Source of the DNA: a virus
Reading direction: 5' to 3' (one strand)
IMG/VR virus record: IMGVR_UViG_3300009163_000160
Span: 1-25,857 of that record
Length of the DNA stretch: 25,857 bases
Part shown: piece by piece, positions 24,289-25,857 of the stretch
How the letters are laid out: each line of letters starts with the position of its first letter
Position numbering within the stretch: position 1 is the stretch's first letter
Translations under genes and position numbers: made by a program
The notes under the pieces: model-generated
Told to the model about the DNA's origin: nothing
Seen by the model: the letters and a program-made list of their open reading frames with translations, nothing else
The model's database searches: none

Positions 24289-24813
24289 ATGTCAAATAGC
24301 AAACAAATTATAGAATCACTTTTTGCCGACGATCTATACACAGCAAAAAAAGCAATCACCGAAGTACTCACTAGTAAAATGGCACAAGCATTAGAAGAAA
24401 AATTAATTGATTTTGCGCCAGAAGTTTTCAATGAAAGCTCAAAACCAGATTTCCTTGATCTTGATAGAGATGGAAATAAAACAGAACCCATGAGAAAAGC
24501 AGCCAGGGATAAAAAGAAAGTGGGTAAAAGAGTCAATATGAAAGAAGATATTGAAGATCTTGCTGAAGATTTTGAAAATCAACTTAAGTCATTAGTTGAA
24601 GAAATTGAAGAAGAAACTGGTGAACAATTATCTGAAGAAGAAATTATTGATATTGCTAATATGCTTATTGATATGATCGCTGAAGATCATGTTGATGGTG
24701 ACGAAGATCACGACGATGATGAAGACGATGACGACGATGATGATGACGAAGACAATGACGAAGACCAACCAACTGCAACCAATTATCGTCTTGGGACTAA
24801 TTCCGAGTATTGA
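24289..24813 (+). CDS. Acidic prohead core protein, gp67-like
   Basis: A 174-residue protein with a good AGGAGA ribosome-binding site, placed between portal and protease where T4 encodes core proteins gp67 and gp68. Its N-terminus (QIIESLFADDLYTAKKAITE, then VLTSKMAQALEEKLIDFAP) parallels T4 gp67 ('LIEAIKSNDLVAARKLFAEAM'). Like gp67 it ends in an extremely acidic tract, here an almost unbroken Asp/Glu/His run at residues about 137-161, followed by QPTATNYRLGTNSEY. At 174 residues it is twice gp67 (80) and includes a central helical section (EEIEEETGEQLSEEEIIDIA), so it could combine roles of gp67 and gp68. gp67 is part of the scaffold core and is cut by gp21 during maturation. The assignment rests on position, N-terminal pattern and acidity. 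Confidence 0.65.
   Translation: MSNSKQIIESLFADDLYTAKKAITEVLTSKMAQALEEKLIDFAPEVFNESSKPDFLDLDRDGNKTEPMRKAARDKKKVGKRVNMKEDIEDLAEDFENQLKSLVEEIEEETGEQLSEEEIIDIANMLIDMIAEDHVDGDEDHDDDEDDDDDDDDEDNDEDQPTATNYRLGTNSEY
24694..24770 (+). repeat. GAC/GAT-rich microsatellite encoding poly-acidic tract
   Basis: A run of GAC, GAT and GAA codons encodes the acidic tail of the gp67-like protein. Mixed Asp codons show that it is not a pure slippage product, but length variation between relatives is likely. Confidence 0.8.
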
Positions 24814-24832
24814 ATAATTCAGAAAGACTTCC

Positions 24833-25477
24833 ATGAAACTAATCACAGAAACCGTAGAAGATGTAGAATCCATCGTTGAATCCAACGAAGCGGGTGCTAA
24901 GACATATAAGATTCGTGGGGTCATGATGGAAAGTGATACCCAAAATAGAAATGGTCGTATCTATGAAAATAGAATATTAATCAAAGAAACTAGACGATAT
25001 GTTATAGAATATGTAAATAAAAATAGAGCAATGGGTGAATTAAATCATCCATCTGGTCCAACTGTCAATCTTGATCGCGTTTCCCACATGATTGAATCCC
25101 TTAAGGAAAATGGAAAACAGATAATCGGGGAAGCAAAGATTATTGATACTCCAATGGGAAATATTGTTAAGAATCTAATTGATGCTGGTGCTAAACTAGG
25201 GGTATCTTCTAGAGGCATGGGAAGTTTGGAAAAACGCAATGGTGTAAATTATGTTAAGGAAGACTTTACTCTCGCAGCAATAGATATTGTTGCGGATCCA
25301 TCAGCACCAAATGCGTTTGTAGATGGCATTCTTGAGGGTAAGGAATGGATCTGGAACAATGGAATTTTAATTGAATCTGATATTGCCCATTACGAAAAAC
25401 AATTAAAAAGAACATCAAATCGTAAACTAGAAGAAACTGCTATAAACTTATTTTCTGATTTTCTGAGAAGAATATGA
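24833..25477 (+). CDS. gp21: Prohead core protease gp21
   Basis: A 214-residue protein (T4 gp21 is 212). The family pattern is complete: YKIRGVMMESDTQNRNGRIY (residues about 25-44), AMGELNHPSGPTVNLDRVSH with the catalytic His at 72, GNIVKNLIDAG, KLGVSSRGMGSL with the catalytic Ser at 125/126, and FTLAAIDIVADPSAPNAFVD, which supplies the acidic member (probably D151). It is a herpes-type serine protease that becomes active inside the prohead, cleaves scaffold, core and capsid proteins after (I/L)-x-Glu, and digests itself. The upstream ribosome-binding site is weak (AGAAAGA). Its TGA overlaps the start of the repeat-protein gene (ATGA), linking the two in expression. Confidence 0.96.
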   Translation: MKLITETVEDVESIVESNEAGAKTYKIRGVMMESDTQNRNGRIYENRILIKETRRYVIEYVNKNRAMGELNHPSGPTVNLDRVSHMIESLKENGKQIIGEAKIIDTPMGNIVKNLIDAGAKLGVSSRGMGSLEKRNGVNYVKEDFTLAAIDIVADPSAPNAFVDGILEGKEWIWNNGILIESDIAHYEKQLKRTSNRKLEETAINLFSDFLRRI

Positions 25478-25857
25478 ATAATAATAAAAAACTATTATCG
25501 GAAGAAGCAATATCTGCAATAAGATCTAGAATTCCTACTATGTCAAAGGACATTCATGAAGGAATAGTCAGTGATATTGCGGGTCTTGCCAGAGTTGCAG
25601 GAAGTGCAGTCGCAGCAGGTGCTAGAGTTGGAGCAGATGCGCTTGCTAGAGGTACTGGAACTGTAGCAGACGCTGCATTGAGAGGCACTAGAACTGTAGC
25701 AGACGCTGCATTAAGAGGTACTGCGGTTGGAGCAGCTGCGGTTGGTAGAGGCACTAGAACTGTAGCAGACGCTGCATTAAGAGGTACTGCGGTTGGAGCA
25801 GCTGCGGTTGGTAGAGGCACTAGAACTGTAGCAGACGCTGCATTAAGAGGCACTAGG
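25474..25857 (+). CDS. Ala/Gly/Arg-rich 11-residue-repeat protein, possible internal head protein (3' truncated)
   Basis: The ATG at 25474 overlaps the gp21 stop (ATGA) and the frame stays open for 128 codons to the window edge, so the gene is incomplete. An N-terminal segment (MNNNKKLLSEEAISAIRSRI) leads to DIHEG at residues 26-30. I-H-E followed by Gly fits the gp21 cleavage rule, (I/L)-x-Glu then a small residue. From residue 39 the protein is built from 11-residue units, best seen as TRTVADAALRG alternating with TAVGAAAVGRG, eight complete units before the edge. Most units carry Arg-Gly at positions 10-11 and are net basic. T4 would have scaffold gp22 here, but I see no resemblance to it. 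I infer an internal head protein with a removable targeting peptide, perhaps DNA- or membrane-interacting. A scaffold variant is the main alternative. Confidence 0.6.
   Translation, partial: MNNNKKLLSEEAISAIRSRIPTMSKDIHEGIVSDIAGLARVAGSAVAAGARVGADALARGTGTVADAALRGTRTVADAALRGTAVGAAAVGRGTRTVADAALRGTAVGAAAVGRGTRTVADAALRGTR
25588..25857 (+). repeat. 33-bp (11-codon) tandem repeats with a 66-bp higher-order unit
   Basis: Eight 33-bp units are in frame, the first two diverged. From 25654 the DNA is highly similar. The 66-bp block at 25720-25785 is repeated at 25786-25851 with a single third-position difference at its last base, showing recent duplication of a two-unit block. The array runs on past the window edge. 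Confidence 0.93.

Noticed and set aside
25554-25853. Antisense Ala/Pro/Val repeat protein
   Set aside because: It is the mirror of the 33-bp repeats in the plus-strand gene, which has a coupled start after gp21; the in-frame repeat is open on both strands by composition.
1-25857. tRNA genes, CRISPR arrays, insertion sequences, inteins or introns
   Set aside because: Genes are packed almost end to end, core genes such as gp17 and gp20 are uninterrupted, and no cloverleaf, spaced direct repeat or transposase was seen.

Overview
The window is a stretch of a tailed-phage genome of the T4 superfamily (myovirus morphology). It is a dense, all plus-strand block of virion genes, with no tRNA, transposase, integrase or CRISPR array and no intergenic gap above about 75 bases. 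The DNA is AT-rich (by eye roughly mid-30s %GC, not computed). Gene order from the right half is the T4 late order: neck gp13, gp14, tail terminator gp15, small and large terminase gp16/gp17, sheath gp18, tube gp19, portal gp20, a gp67-like core protein and prohead protease gp21. T4-type late promoters (TATAAATA) sit just upstream of several starts. The low GC and the fibre architecture resemble marine T4-like phages (cyanophage or pelagiphage type), but the host cannot be read from the sequence.

Layout. 1-451: C-terminal part of a baseplate-type protein (tentatively gp8-like). 453-4729: three proteins of baseplate/tail-fibre type, two sharing a beta-rich module and one carrying a phage-fibre 'NGDFSIWQR' domain. 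4729-15512: about 10.8 kb holding four very large tail adhesins. Three begin with collagen-like Gly-X-Y repeats. All four carry cysteine-rich mini-domains (CC-x4-C-x7/8-C-x10-13-C-x4-8-C). Three end in a DUF1566/Lcl-like domain that I infer to be C-type-lectin-like and receptor-binding; the fourth ends in an unrelated Cys-rich module with different codon use. 15525-16094: a small protein with a probable metal-binding Cys cluster. 16138-20813: neck and packaging genes. 20888-24262: sheath, tube and portal. 24289-25857: head-core genes, ending in a truncated gene for an Ala/Gly/Arg-rich protein built from 11-residue repeats.

How they work together. gp67-like core, gp21 and the repeat protein act in prohead assembly and maturation. 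gp16/gp17 package DNA through the gp20 portal, gp13/gp14 close the head, and gp15 caps the gp18/gp19 tail. The left half supplies distal tail parts that find the host. Genes are mostly coupled by ATGA or TAATG overlaps.

Most interesting points: (1) the array of four disulfide-type, collagen-bearing adhesins; (2) the 11-residue repeat protein with a gp21-type cleavage site near its N-terminus, suggesting an internal head protein; (3) a perfect 10-bp hairpin before gp13 in which a late promoter lies across stem and loop and the ribosome-binding site is the 3' arm, a possible transcript-dependent translation switch; (4) an unusually short sheath protein.
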